Notes: a model not told the origin generated them from the sequence alone. A DNA stretch of 64,000 bases from Sphingobacterium detergens (GCF_003610355.1 NZ_RAPY01000005.1:363181-427180), one strand, 5' to 3'. Positions 1-9,574 are shown, numbered from the stretch's first letter. Made by a program: numbers and translations.

Positions 1-96
1 ATCATTGATTTGAATGCACGTTTAGCTCAGGACAAGCGCGTAGAAAAGGTAATATTACCGATTCGAGACGGACTTTTTGCATTGCGCAAGAAGTAA
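1..96 (+). CDS. O-methyltransferase, 3' end only
   Basis: Only the last 31 codons are inside the window, in frame 1 and ending in TAA. The tail contains ILPIRDGLFALRKK, which is the usual C-terminus of small class I SAM-dependent O-methyltransferases of the caffeoyl-CoA type (normally about 215 residues), where this strand completes the Rossmann sheet. The catalytic part lies outside the window, so the call rests on a short match. The next gene starts 22 bases downstream on the same strand. Confidence 0.6.
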   Translation: MIDLNARLAQDKRVEKVILPIRDGLFALRKK

Positions 97-118
97 TTTG
101 AGAACTAAAACATTCTTC

Positions 119-640
119 ATGAATTTAAAACAATTAAAAAGCTTTGTACTGGTACTGGCTTTGGCAACTTTTGGAATTTCAAAAGTTTCAGCTCAAAGTG
201 CGGCATATGTCGATAAGTACAGTCCAATAGCAAAAGAAATGATGGAGGAACACGGAGTTCCAGCATCGGTTATCTTAGCCATCGCTATGCATGAAAGCGG
301 AAATGGTGGTAGCAGGATAGCAAAGAATTTGAATAACCATTTTGGTGTCAAAGGAAAGAACAGAAGTACCGTTATTCGGTCAGCTTACAAAGGTTATAGG
401 TCTGTATTAGACTCATATGATGACTTTGTAGGAATAGTAAAAAGAAAGAAGACTACTCAAAGCCTTTTTGAAAAACATCCAGGAGAAAAATATGAAGCTT
501 GGGTAAAGGCGATAGCTCGTTCGGGATACTCTACGAGTAGAGACTGGACAGCGAAAGTACTTAAAACGATCAAACTATATCATCTTGATATGTTTGATAA
601 CGATTCCAAGCAAAATAAATTCTCGTCAACAAAAAAATAA
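119..640 (+). CDS. Secreted glucosaminidase-domain protein (peptidoglycan hydrolase)
   Basis: Predicted 173-residue exported protein. The start at 119 is preferred over an ATG at 77 because it puts a clean signal peptide first (basic start, hydrophobic LVLALATFGISKVSA, cleavage before Q) and removes an overlap with the upstream gene. The mature part is one glucosaminidase (FlgJ/LytG-like) domain: AIAMHESGNGGSRIA carries the likely catalytic Glu, followed by NNHFGVKGK. This family cleaves the glycan chain of peptidoglycan in the periplasm. It has no cell-wall binding domain, unlike the longer paralogue directly downstream (16 bases away), with which it probably forms a transcription unit. Confidence 0.85.
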   Translation: MNLKQLKSFVLVLALATFGISKVSAQSAAYVDKYSPIAKEMMEEHGVPASVILAIAMHESGNGGSRIAKNLNNHFGVKGKNRSTVIRSAYKGYRSVLDSYDDFVGIVKRKKTTQSLFEKHPGEKYEAWVKAIARSGYSTSRDWTAKVLKTIKLYHLDMFDNDSKQNKFSSTKK

Positions 641-655
641 GCACGACATTATTGC

Positions 656-1489
656 ATGAAGAAGTTTTTTTATGGCATGATTGTATTCATGATGTTGATT
701 ACATCATGTTCAAGCCGGAGAGGCACCTTATCGTCCTCTAAGTCCGGATCCAATTCAAAAACTTCTTCATCTTCTTCCGTAGGCCGACCCACCATTGCTG
801 GAAATGACTACATTGCTCAATATAAAGATATAGCAATTGCAGAAATGAACAAATATGGTATTCCGGCCAGCATTAAGCTCGCTCAGGCTCTGTTGGAGTC
901 TGGCAACGGCAATAGCTACCTCGCACGTGAAGCAAATAATCATTTTGGTATTAAGTGCGGCGGCGTATGGAAAGGTAAATCCGTGACCCGTCCCGACGAC
1001 AATATTAATGATTGCTTTCGTGTATATGACAATCCTCAACAATCGTTTAGGGATCACTCCGAGTTTCTGCTACGCCCCCGTTATTCGGCATTGTTTAAGT
1101 TGGATAAGGATGATTACAAGGGCTGGGCTAAGGGACTGAAGGCTGCAGGATATGCAACCAACCCCCGCTATCCGGATCTATTGATAGAAATGATAGAACG
1201 ATATCATCTTGATCAATATGACCGAAGAGAGACTCCTAAGGAGAAAGTCGTGCGTGAAGAGGTTGTAAAAGAAGAAATCGTCCAGAATGTTCAGGAGACC
1301 CCTCCTGCTACTGTGAAGACTGAGGAGATCAAAAGCCCTTTAGCGATGCGTATTCACGAGGTGAAAGCGCAGGAAACGCTTTATTCGCTTAGTAAGCTCT
1401 ATAATGTCTCTGTCGAACAGATCAAATCATTAAATGGCCTTACAGATGAAGCATTGTCCCTAGGACAGCTATTGGTTATATCTAAATAG
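656..1489 (+). CDS. Glucosaminidase lipoprotein with LysM domain
   Basis: 277 residues. The N-terminus MKKFFYGMIVFMMLITSC ends in a lipobox (LITSC), so the product should be a lipoprotein. A Ser-rich linker (about 20-45) leads into a glucosaminidase domain (about 50-190) with LAQALLESGNGNSYLA, containing the catalytic Glu, and NNHFGIKCG. A charged Glu/Lys/Val linker (about 195-230) precedes a C-terminal LysM repeat (HEVKAQETLYSLSKLYNVSVEQIKSLNGL), which binds GlcNAc chains. The family hydrolyses peptidoglycan N-acetylglucosaminyl bonds. It is a paralogue of the gene before it, with the binding module added. Confidence 0.9.
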   Translation: MKKFFYGMIVFMMLITSCSSRRGTLSSSKSGSNSKTSSSSSVGRPTIAGNDYIAQYKDIAIAEMNKYGIPASIKLAQALLESGNGNSYLAREANNHFGIKCGGVWKGKSVTRPDDNINDCFRVYDNPQQSFRDHSEFLLRPRYSALFKLDKDDYKGWAKGLKAAGYATNPRYPDLLIEMIERYHLDQYDRRETPKEKVVREEVVKEEIVQNVQETPPATVKTEEIKSPLAMRIHEVKAQETLYSLSKLYNVSVEQIKSLNGLTDEALSLGQLLVISK

Positions 1490-1550
1490 TTACGCTTTAA
1501 AAGATGTTAAATATTTCAGTTTTGTATGGCGATATAGTAGTTTTACGAAA

Positions 1551-2312
1551 GTGAAACTAATACGCTATATTTTTCTGTTTGTAGCCATACTAGGCATTAC
1601 CCCCCTACTTTTTTGTCAAGAAAAGAAAGTTGAAGGGATCGTATTTGACAAAAAAACCAAGCAACGTATCGGAAATGTGAAACTTGCCAATCTAAGGACG
1701 GGAGAGGTATTCTATAATAATATTAAAGGTGAATTTGACTTTTCTGCCCGGATAGGTGATCAGATTGTTGCAATGAGCAAGGAATATTTTTCAGATACCC
1801 TTGCTGTTGACAATAAGGGATTATTATTGTTTCATTTAATCCGGGAGTCGATCTATATTGATGAGGTGCAGGTATCAGCACGAAAGAACCCTGAGGAAAT
1901 TCTGAGAAAAGCCAAAGAAGATTATGAGAAAGCCTACCGGTTGGCCGGATATGGTGATGTATTTTCGGTGGGGCCTACTGGGGCGGGACTGAGCATCAAC
2001 TCTATTTATAGCTTGTTTAGTAAGGAGGCTAAAAGAGCGCGTAGACTGACTAAAACCATAGAAAACGATTATAAGGAAAATGTAATTGATTATAAATTTA
2101 CGAAGGAACTTATTAGTAAGGTCACGGGGCTCAATTTTGAAGAGGCCGAGCGATTTAGGAGAATATTTAGACCCTCCTATTTTTTCATTCTGGCGGCAAG
2201 CGATTACGAAGTAACAAATTACATCAAAGATTGCTATTCCCGTTATCGAATAAACCCTTCTCAATATTTTATTGATCCTTTTCCAACAATTAATTATAAA
2301 TTAGTACCGTAA
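1551..2312 (+). CDS. Secreted CarboxypepD_reg-like protein of unknown function
   Basis: 253 residues beginning at a GTG; no ATG is available upstream in this frame. A signal peptide (FLFVAILGITPLLFCQ) is followed by a carboxypeptidase-regulatory-like beta-sandwich (about 27-110: VEGIVFDKKTKQRIGNV, FYNNIKGEFDFSARIGD), the module Bacteroidota place at the front of TonB receptors. Here no plug or barrel follows; the C-terminal half is charged and helical. The gene ends 22 bases before the DUF3078 gene. A periplasmic or surface role is likely, but no function can be assigned from the sequence. Confidence 0.75.
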   Translation: MKLIRYIFLFVAILGITPLLFCQEKKVEGIVFDKKTKQRIGNVKLANLRTGEVFYNNIKGEFDFSARIGDQIVAMSKEYFSDTLAVDNKGLLLFHLIRESIYIDEVQVSARKNPEEILRKAKEDYEKAYRLAGYGDVFSVGPTGAGLSINSIYSLFSKEAKRARRLTKTIENDYKENVIDYKFTKELISKVTGLNFEEAERFRRIFRPSYFFILAASDYEVTNYIKDCYSRYRINPSQYFIDPFPTINYKLVP

Positions 2313-2334
2313 ACAAAAAATAGACGTTTTCAGA

Positions 2335-3372
2335 ATGAAGTTATTCAATTTTGTCGGCATGGCTTTGCTTTGCCTTTCTTTTACAAGCATAAAGGCGCAG
2401 GATCTGAAAGATCTTAGAGCAAAACCAGATACCGTAATTTCTGTCCAAAAAGAGCAACCTTTAAATATCAAAACCATTCGTCCAGTGGTACCCAAGCTCA
2501 ATCTTGAGGTTGATTACTGGAAGCATTGGACCAAATTTGGGATCAATCTAAACCAGGCATCCTTTAACGATAATTGGAAAGGTGGCGGTGTTGGATCTAT
2601 TGCTGTTGGTCTCAATGCCAATCACAAATCGGACTATACCCGTGACAATTTTAATTTCGTGACTGAAGTTGACCTCCGGTACGGTAAGATCAAGAATACG
2701 AATAATATCGCTAAAAAGAATAATGACCGTATATTTTGGGATAACAAGTTGTCTTATAAATTGTCGGCAAACTGGGCCCTGTTTACATCAGTAACCTTCG
2801 AGTCACAGTTTGATGCGGGCTATAAGTATAAAACCGTGAATGGCAAGGACACGATCGATTATATTGAAAATGCATTTATGGCGCCCGCCTATCTAACAGA
2901 ATCATTCGGTCTTGAGTATAAGCCGAGCAATGAGTTTTCGTTGCGTTTTGGTACGGGTACTGCACGGCAGACGTTTATTTTGGATGAGCGTGTAAAACCT
3001 CGTTCCGGAGAGGCTTTTTATGAGAAGTATGGTTATTACAGAGATCCTGCAAACCCTACGGTGGGAACAGGGGAACGATTTGGTGTAAAAGAAAACCGCT
3101 CTTTTGCCAATGCGCTCGCATTCCAGCTTACGGGTAACTTGGATAAGAACTTTACGGATAAACTGAATGTGAAAGCACGTTATAATCTGTTTGCTGATTA
3201 CGAGAAAATTTCAGATCCAACCCATCGTCTTGATGTCACAATAACAGCGAAAGTAACCCGGGTAATCAACGTCAATCTAAACGGGATTATGATCTATGAT
3301 CCGGATGTTATTTCAAGAGTTCAATTGAGCCAGTCATTGGCTATGGGAATAGTTTATAGTTTACCAAAATAA
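2335..3372 (+). CDS. DUF3078 outer membrane protein
   Basis: 345 residues with a signal peptide (FVGMALLCLSFTSIKAQ). The stretch from WTKFGINLNQASFNDNWKGG through NFVTEVDLRYGKIKN is the signature of DUF3078, a Bacteroidota family. The alternating aromatic/polar strands through the C-terminus (YNLFADYEKIS, VNLNGIMIYD, MGIVYSLPK) fit an outer membrane beta-barrel. The exact role of the family is not known. The stop codon overlaps the start of the amidase gene by one base (TAATG), so the two are probably translationally coupled. Confidence 0.85.
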   Translation: MKLFNFVGMALLCLSFTSIKAQDLKDLRAKPDTVISVQKEQPLNIKTIRPVVPKLNLEVDYWKHWTKFGINLNQASFNDNWKGGGVGSIAVGLNANHKSDYTRDNFNFVTEVDLRYGKIKNTNNIAKKNNDRIFWDNKLSYKLSANWALFTSVTFESQFDAGYKYKTVNGKDTIDYIENAFMAPAYLTESFGLEYKPSNEFSLRFGTGTARQTFILDERVKPRSGEAFYEKYGYYRDPANPTVGTGERFGVKENRSFANALAFQLTGNLDKNFTDKLNVKARYNLFADYEKISDPTHRLDVTITAKVTRVINVNLNGIMIYDPDVISRVQLSQSLAMGIVYSLPK

Positions 3373-4238
3373 TGTTTAGACCAGTGTCAATTGGGATCAT
3401 ACTTGCTGTTTTTATGTCTTTGGCTGGCTGTAAGTCCAAGGGACAAGCTGCTGTGGCCAAGCCATTGGTGGCGTCTTTTGCCCCTGCGGTTGTACTGGAG
3501 GAAAAAGTTGTCGCCAAACCCGACACCAATCTATTGACACCCCAGGAGAGAAAGGTCATCTTCTTACAAAAGACAGGGACTCACCCTTACTGGCGCCAAG
3601 CAGAAGCCATTCATTATGATGTTCGCAAGCCAAATTTTGTGATTATCCACCATACAGCACAAGATAGTGTTGGTCAGACGATAAAAACGTTTCAGATCCC
3701 ACGCACCAAGGTCAGTTCACATTATGTGATTGGTCGAAATGGTGAGATTATTCAGATGTTGAATGATTATGTACGATCGTGGCATGCCGGTGTGGCTAAG
3801 TGGGGATCCATTGTGGACATGAACTCTTGTTCTATTGGGATTGAATTGGACAATAATGGTAGAGAACCTTTCCCAGATGCTCAGATCAATTCGTTGATGA
3901 CCGTTTTAGATACATTAAAATCACGATACCTGATACCTGACAATAATTTTATTGGTCATGCAGACATCGCTCCGGCACGAAAGAATGATCCTAGCGTTTT
4001 CTTCCCCTGGAAGAAGCTTGCGAGCAGAGGATTTGGTATCTGGTATGATGAGGGCCAACTGGTTGCTCCTCCTGACAGTTTTAATGCCATTGACGCGCTT
4101 AAAATCATCGGGTATGATACATCCAACCTAAAGGCAGCTATCGTTGCATTTAAGCGTAAATTTATTGTACGGGATACAACACCCGAGCTGACCATATATG
4201 ATAAGAGCGTACTTTACAATATTTACAAGAAATACTAA
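3372..4238 (+). CDS. N-acetylmuramoyl-L-alanine amidase (Amidase_2) lipoprotein
   Basis: 288 residues. The N-terminus ends in a lipobox (SLAGC). The catalytic domain (about 85-220) is Amidase_2/AmpD-like: VIIHHTAQDS has the first zinc His, HYVIGRNGEI follows, SWHAG is the conserved pocket, and GHADIAPARKNDPSVFFPW holds the second zinc His and the characteristic DP..FPW end. The enzyme cleaves the bond between MurNAc and the stem peptide. Together with the two glucosaminidases upstream it makes this a peptidoglycan-cleavage cluster. A strong terminator follows 70 bases downstream. Confidence 0.9.
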   Translation: MFRPVSIGIILAVFMSLAGCKSKGQAAVAKPLVASFAPAVVLEEKVVAKPDTNLLTPQERKVIFLQKTGTHPYWRQAEAIHYDVRKPNFVIIHHTAQDSVGQTIKTFQIPRTKVSSHYVIGRNGEIIQMLNDYVRSWHAGVAKWGSIVDMNSCSIGIELDNNGREPFPDAQINSLMTVLDTLKSRYLIPDNNFIGHADIAPARKNDPSVFFPWKKLASRGFGIWYDEGQLVAPPDSFNAIDALKIIGYDTSNLKAAIVAFKRKFIVRDTTPELTIYDKSVLYNIYKKY

Positions 4239-4308
4239 TAAGCTGTCAAAATACGAATTTTGATAGATGATGCTAGATAAGATATTGGCATCTCAGTCTA
4301 TAAAAATG

Positions 4309-4343
4309 AAAAGTCCGGGTTCGCTATGAATCCGGACTTTTTT
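4309..4343 (+). terminator. Rho-independent terminator after the amidase gene
   Basis: A perfect 10-bp stem (4309-4318 with 4332-4341) with a 13-base loop ends in a run of T. The complementary strand also ends in a T run, so it may work in both directions and insulate the convergent symporter gene. Confidence 0.85.
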
Positions 4344-4441
4344 AATATTGGCGGGGATTAAGAAGACCTCTGCTAATTAAGTACAACCTCGTAATCAGGT
4401 ATCTTATTTGCGAGCAAGTCACTTAATTTTTCCAAGTTGTT

Positions 4442-6157
4442 CTATTGCGTATTGCTTGTATTTGGTATAGCCGAATTATTTCTGAGCGAAAGCTGTATAA
4501 AATATGCAATTATCATGACGGCCAGACAGCCAATGAGATTCAGCCAGAGAAAAGGAATTTTGTCTAGGTACCAGATGCCAACGACAAAGATTTCAGAGAG
4601 GATCGCGGCGATGAAAACAGCCTTTCCCTGAATTTTTTTCATATAGAAAGCAACGATAAATATGCCTAGGATTGTGCCATAGAATAAGGACCCCAAGATA
4701 TTCACTGCCTCTAAAAGATTGCCCAGCTTGTTGGCATATAGTGCAATAACCACGGTGAAAATACCCCAAATTAAGGTAAATATACGAGACCAGAGGAGAT
4801 CCTGCTTTTCGGTTGCGTTGCGGTTTATAAAACGTTTGTAGATATCTATGGTTGTCGTTGAAGCCAGTGAGTTTATGGCACTAGCGGTGGAGCCCATAGA
4901 TGCCAGAAAAATAACAGCGATCAGCAAACCGATCAGACCTTTCGGAAAAGCTTTAGTTATAAACGAAAGGAAAACATAGTTATTGTCGTTTGTCTCAGCT
5001 GCAGGATTGTTTTTCTTGATAAGTGTCAGTGTGCTGTCTTTTACTTGTTGCATTTGGGCATTCAGTTGATGCAATGCTGTTCGGGAGGACTCGATGTTCT
5101 CCTGATCATCCTGATCCAGTGCCGTACCGAGACCATTGACGAGAGATTCACGTTGTTTGAATAGCTCGGTGTGTTTTTGTTCAAGCTCTTGGTAGGAAGC
5201 CGCATATGGACTTTCTTTCAACTTCTGGACTTCGACCTGGTTAAAGAAGATCGGTGGCTGGTGGTATTGATAATAGGTAAATACCAGGATACCGATCAGC
5301 AGGATGGCAAATTGCATCGGGATCTTTAGAAGTCCGTTCATAATTAGCCCCATTCTGCTTTCCTTTATGGAAGATCCGGTGAGATAACGGCCTACCTGGC
5401 TCTGGTCTGTACCAAAATAAGAAAGCTGGAGGAAAAACCCTCCGATCAGCCCAGTCCACAACGTATAATTGTTATTCAGGTCAAATGTGAAGTCCAGGGC
5501 ATTGGTTTTGCCCGATTTGCCGGCGATATGCAGTGCTTTCGAAAGACCGATGTCCGCCGGAAGAAGATGGATGACAAGCATGCCCGCAATAAGCAGGGAA
5601 CCAAATATTATGCTCATCTGGAGCAATTGTGTATGTGATACCGCTTTTGTACCACCATAGGTGGTGTAGATAACCACAAAACTCCCAATGACCAGAGTTG
5701 TTAAAGTCAGATCAATATGGAGAATCGTTGAGATGATGAGCGCTGGTGCAAAAATGGTAATACCAGTGGAAATACCCCGTTGGATTAAAAAAAGCAGTGC
5801 TGTAAGCCCGCGGGTCTTAACATCGAAACGTTTCTCAAGAAATTCGTAGGCAGTGAAAACTTTAAGTCTGTGAAATATTGGGATAAAGGTAATACAGAGT
5901 ACAATCATGGCCAATGGGAGACCGAAATAAAACTGTACAAAACTCATTCCTGAGGAGTATGCTAATCCGGGAGCAGACAAAAAAGTAATGGCACTCGCCT
6001 GAGTGGCCATTACCGAAAGCCCGACATGGTACCAAGGCAAAGAACGATTGCCCAAAAGATAACCATCAATATTTTTGATCCCTCGACTTTTATAGATGCC
6101 GTAGGCGACAATCGACAAAAGTGTTAGTAATAGAACGGCCCAATCTGCTGTACTCAT
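4442..6157 (-). CDS. Sodium:solute symporter (SSS family)
   Basis: 571 residues from the ATG at 6157 (MSTADWAVLLLTLLS), chosen because the upstream extension to 6223 adds 22 residues in front of TM1. About 13 hydrophobic segments follow the SSS (LeuT-fold) layout, with family motifs such as SVMATQASAITFLSAPG after TM1 and STASAINSLASTTTIDIYKR near the last core helices. It imports an unknown substrate with Na+. Oddity: between the eighth and ninth membrane segments lies a roughly 90-residue soluble insertion rich in Gln/Glu/Leu that looks like a coiled coil (LEQKHTELFKQRESL). It is the last gene of a run with a small membrane protein and a PIG-L deacetylase. Confidence 0.85.
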   Translation of the reverse strand: MSTADWAVLLLTLLSIVAYGIYKSRGIKNIDGYLLGNRSLPWYHVGLSVMATQASAITFLSAPGLAYSSGMSFVQFYFGLPLAMIVLCITFIPIFHRLKVFTAYEFLEKRFDVKTRGLTALLFLIQRGISTGITIFAPALIISTILHIDLTLTTLVIGSFVVIYTTYGGTKAVSHTQLLQMSIIFGSLLIAGMLVIHLLPADIGLSKALHIAGKSGKTNALDFTFDLNNNYTLWTGLIGGFFLQLSYFGTDQSQVGRYLTGSSIKESRMGLIMNGLLKIPMQFAILLIGILVFTYYQYHQPPIFFNQVEVQKLKESPYAASYQELEQKHTELFKQRESLVNGLGTALDQDDQENIESSRTALHQLNAQMQQVKDSTLTLIKKNNPAAETNDNNYVFLSFITKAFPKGLIGLLIAVIFLASMGSTASAINSLASTTTIDIYKRFINRNATEKQDLLWSRIFTLIWGIFTVVIALYANKLGNLLEAVNILGSLFYGTILGIFIVAFYMKKIQGKAVFIAAILSEIFVVGIWYLDKIPFLWLNLIGCLAVMIIAYFIQLSLRNNSAIPNTSNTQ

Positions 6158-6254
6158 GAATAATGTTTCGTAAAAAAGTACAGAAAAAGGATAAATATAA
6201 ATAGCCAGATAACGACCATCCAATAGTAGCGTTTCCAGCTATTCATCCTGTATT

Positions 6255-6464
6255 TTATCTGTCTGAAGGCTTTTGAGGATAGATAACACTGTTAAAAAAC
6301 GCAGCGATAATCAATCCAATAACCGCACCGCCAATGATGCTTAAAAATGTCTCATTTGCAGTGAAGCCAATTAATGCACCAAATACTACAGCGACCAAAA
6401 GGATGATCCCTTTTGCTTTGCCAGCATCTATCGTTGTGCAGTTGTTGTCAATCTGATTTTCCAT
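6255..6464 (-). CDS. Small two-helix membrane protein, hypothetical
   Basis: 69 residues. A polar N-terminus with a Cys (NNCTTIDAGKAKG) is followed by two hydrophobic helices, GIILLVAVVFGALIGFTA and FLSIIGGAVIGLIIAAFF, rich in small residues. It sits 10 bases after the PIG-L gene and 97 bases before the symporter, so it is probably co-transcribed. I do not recognise a family; a transporter-associated or structural role is possible. Confidence 0.7.
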   Translation of the reverse strand: MENQIDNNCTTIDAGKAKGIILLVAVVFGALIGFTANETFLSIIGGAVIGLIIAAFFNSVIYPQKPSDR

Positions 6465-6473
6465 TGTGATATT

Positions 6474-8927
6474 TTATTTTGATTTTGATAACAAATTTAC
6501 AAATAATCTGTAAGCTCCAGGAATTCCAGCAGGTAATTGTCTAAAAAAAGATAGCGATGTATAGACAAATTTTCCTTTCCCGTAGTCCGTAATCAATAAC
6601 GATCCCTTATGCAAAGGCTCACCAGGGTCCTGTATGGCGATTGGTGTACGGTATCTCTTGTCGATATTTTCAGCGAAATACAATCCCCTCTCCTGTACCC
6701 AATTGTCAAAGTCTGCTTTTGTAATTTTATTGGGATAATTGAAAACCGGATCTTTTTCATCAAAATGAACATCGGCAAGTTCATCGGTAACCCGACTCCT
6801 TCCAAGACTAAAAGCATAGGGGCCAAAATTTTTCGAAACTAAGCCATTGCTTACGTTGTATTGCTCGAGCACGGTTCCGCCGTTATTCACATAATCCAAT
6901 AGTCTATTTTGAATCTGTGCGATATCTTTATTGACATTAAAGATCCTTACGCCCAAGATGACCGCATCATAGCCTGAGAGATCACTTTTTAATAGCTGTT
7001 CGCCTGTTAACACATCCACTTTGATGCCAATTGCACTGAGCGATTCCGGAATCAGATCTCCTGCGCCATGGATATAGGCTACTTTTTTAACTTCATTGTT
7101 TAGATTGATATTGCTCATTTTTATAGCAACATCAGGGAAATATACAATCTCCGGAATATGGTTATAAGCTATTGTTTTTATCTCTTTTAGTCTATCCTTT
7201 TGATTGACTTGAAAAAGCAGTGTATCAATGGACGAAACAGTGGCATCTAAGGGGCTTATAGTGATCTCTTTGGAGAGAGTGCTGACATCAGAGGCAAACT
7301 GGAGGTCAAATGAAGCGGGAGATATTTCCCAGCCTTTTGCTCCAATAGTCTTTACATTAAATGATTGTGCCGGATCCTGTCCATTTTTTTGGAACAACAG
7401 GTTTACTTTGACAGATTGGGCATTTTGAGTCAAAGCCAATGGGCTGGAACTCCTTGCTGTAAGCTGTGGAAGAACAGCTATTGGATTATAGATTTCGCCA
7501 CGAACGGGGTCGGTATATTTATATTGTATATTCTGGTCAAATGCAATTGCAGTGCCATTGATCAATAATTCAAAGCGTACTTTTGGATTATTGGGGTTTT
7601 CGGGATAACCGGTGAGATTGAAGTCACTGACATTAAATTTTCCTTTGGCGTGAGGTTCATTTAGCCAATAAGGCTGTGTTGAATTTGTAGCACTAATGGT
7701 GGTAGCATCTTTTAAAAGAAGGTTGTTGACAAGGTTTTTATGGATCTCTTTGCCATTTAGCTTTGCCAATTGTACGGTAACATCCGGACGTCTTGCAATA
7801 ATGGCGTTGTCGACATTGATCTGATCACCTACCGCATAATCTGGATTTTTTGCGATACTTTCAAACCAAATTCCAGCACAGGCTAAGATTAATTTTTCTA
7901 CCTCTTTTTTCTTCTCATTTTTCCAGTACGTATCATTGATCTGATCCAGGGCTTTATAGAGCTGGATCAGATCGGGCAAAGCCGATTCAGGCTTGTCCAT
8001 TTGATAGGTCTGATTGACTTTTGCGATCAGTGACTGTACTGTTCCGCTATTTGGGACTCTTTTCCAGGAAGTATCTATTCCTTCCAGTGGAGAAGCTTTT
8101 GCGGGAGTACCGTCGACATATTCAAAATACTCGATGGATGAACCACGTTGAGCGGCAGATCCGAAGCCTTGGCTTTTGTGGGAAGAACGGCTATGCGCAG
8201 CAATTTCACCATAGGAAGCACCTATCAGCGCATTATAGTTTCCGATATCCACCTTTAGCTGATCTTCGCTTGTGTTGTCCTGTCCCCCGAAATTAAATGT
8301 ATTCCAAAGGAGACGTTTCGCCTGCCAGGGTTGTACATATTGAAGCTGCTCTGGAAACTGTTTGGGATCGGCTGCGGCTTTGAAAGCTTCGTGTGCCAAC
8401 ATCGCTGAGGCCTGGTGGTGACCATGTCCGCCCCTGGCATCGGGGGGAAACCTTGTTATGATGACATCAGGTCTGAATTTGCGGATCAACCATACTGCCT
8501 CGGCGAGCACCCGTTGTTTGTCCCAAAAGGCAAACGTTTCTTCGGGCGTTTTGGAAAACCCAAAATCATAGGCTGAGGAAAAAAATTGTTCCCCTTTGTC
8601 GATCTTTCGTGCGGCAAGAAGTTCCTGCGTACGGATCAGTCCCAGTTCGATGCCTTGTTCGGTACCGATAAGATTTTGTCCCCCGTCTCCACGGGTCAGG
8701 GATAAGTAACCCGTTCTATATTTTTTCTCCTGGGCGAGCCAAGCGATCAGACGGGTATTTTCGTCGTCCGGATGTGCTGCAAAGTACAGGACAGAGCCTA
8801 AAACATTCAGTTTTTCTAGGTTAAGCTTAATCTCGGCGGCATTCCACTGCGGATTTTGTGCTTGTACAGTCGATTTTGACAGCATACTAGCCAATAGAAT
8901 AATGACAGAAAGAAAGGGTTTTCGCAT
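6474..8927 (-). CDS. PIG-L family deacetylase with C-terminal GATase1-like domain
   Basis: About 817 residues; the start at 8927 gives a clean signal peptide (MRKPFLSVIILLASMLSKST, then VQAQ), while the longer frame starts at 8960. The N-terminal PIG-L/LmbE domain has the zinc motif AAHPDDENTR and the later zinc His in GGHGHHQASAMLAHE. These enzymes remove N-acetyl groups from sugars or related compounds. The middle looks beta-rich. The C-terminal 200 residues (KKVAYIHGAGDLIPESL, GYDAVILGVRIFN, YVNNGGTVLEQYN) resemble a class I glutamine-amidotransferase-like fold without an evident catalytic Cys. Export points to a periplasmic substrate, perhaps taken up by the downstream symporter. Confidence 0.85.
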   Translation of the reverse strand: MRKPFLSVIILLASMLSKSTVQAQNPQWNAAEIKLNLEKLNVLGSVLYFAAHPDDENTRLIAWLAQEKKYRTGYLSLTRGDGGQNLIGTEQGIELGLIRTQELLAARKIDKGEQFFSSAYDFGFSKTPEETFAFWDKQRVLAEAVWLIRKFRPDVIITRFPPDARGGHGHHQASAMLAHEAFKAAADPKQFPEQLQYVQPWQAKRLLWNTFNFGGQDNTSEDQLKVDIGNYNALIGASYGEIAAHSRSSHKSQGFGSAAQRGSSIEYFEYVDGTPAKASPLEGIDTSWKRVPNSGTVQSLIAKVNQTYQMDKPESALPDLIQLYKALDQINDTYWKNEKKKEVEKLILACAGIWFESIAKNPDYAVGDQINVDNAIIARRPDVTVQLAKLNGKEIHKNLVNNLLLKDATTISATNSTQPYWLNEPHAKGKFNVSDFNLTGYPENPNNPKVRFELLINGTAIAFDQNIQYKYTDPVRGEIYNPIAVLPQLTARSSSPLALTQNAQSVKVNLLFQKNGQDPAQSFNVKTIGAKGWEISPASFDLQFASDVSTLSKEITISPLDATVSSIDTLLFQVNQKDRLKEIKTIAYNHIPEIVYFPDVAIKMSNINLNNEVKKVAYIHGAGDLIPESLSAIGIKVDVLTGEQLLKSDLSGYDAVILGVRIFNVNKDIAQIQNRLLDYVNNGGTVLEQYNVSNGLVSKNFGPYAFSLGRSRVTDELADVHFDEKDPVFNYPNKITKADFDNWVQERGLYFAENIDKRYRTPIAIQDPGEPLHKGSLLITDYGKGKFVYTSLSFFRQLPAGIPGAYRLFVNLLSKSK

Positions 8928-9057
8928 GTTTAAAGATAAAGATTTCATCCAAAACCGCATCGTTGTACATTGTAATTTTAATGTATATTATTCGCCATAA
9001 AGTAGGTGAAACCCCGCGAAAATAAAGGAGTTAGCTTAAAATTCAGCTGAAAACAAA

Positions 9058-9092
9058 AAACGGAAATTCCAACCAAGTTGAAATTTCCGTTT
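9058..9092 (-). terminator. Terminator for the peroxiredoxin-thioredoxin operon
   Basis: A perfect 11-bp stem (9058-9068 with 9082-9092). Read on the minus strand it is followed by a T-rich tail, so it ends transcripts arriving from the DUF6952 gene. The rest of the gene-free stretch 8928-9319 shows no clear feature. Confidence 0.75.
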
Positions 9093-9319
9093 AACAATTA
9101 AAATATTTTTTCCTGAAACGAATTTTTAGAGAATAGTTATTTTGTCGCTTCGCTCCAAGTGGCAACCTTTAACATAGTAAATATATGTAGAAAATATTTA
9201 GTTCTGTCAGATTCCTTCAATTAGTTTTCCACATTGCTAAATTTTGTCAACAATTTAGCTTTTGGGCAACTAAAAATATGAAAAGAAAGTTTCACTTCAG
9301 GGTGTTTAATCAAGCAAAA

Positions 9320-9574
9320 TTATTTGTCAATTGCTCCTAAAACACGTTTCATGAACATATTTAAGGCATCTTTTTTCGAATTACCTTCTTTTATCAATTT
9401 ATCAACCTCTACTGCTCCGTATAGGTTAGAAATTAATTCACCGATCACGTCGAGTTCCTCATCTTTCAATGGAGCTTCAGTAAGCGCTTCCAATGTCTCG
9501 ATGGTCTCCAATACATAGTCGACATCATTCTGTTCGATGAATTCTGTAAGATGTTTAATTACCGGCAGCTTCAT
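9320..9574 (-). CDS. DUF6952 family protein
   Basis: 84 residues, acidic, all-helical (LTEFIEQNDVDYVLETIE, LKDEELDVIGELISNLYG). I recognise it as the small Bacteroidota family DUF6952, which is regularly found after a thioredoxin and a peroxiredoxin gene, as here. Its start overlaps the end of the thioredoxin gene by 20 bases. Function is unknown; the conserved neighbourhood suggests a part in peroxide or thiol homeostasis. Confidence 0.8.
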   Translation of the reverse strand: MKLPVIKHLTEFIEQNDVDYVLETIETLEALTEAPLKDEELDVIGELISNLYGAVEVDKLIKEGNSKKDALNMFMKRVLGAIDK

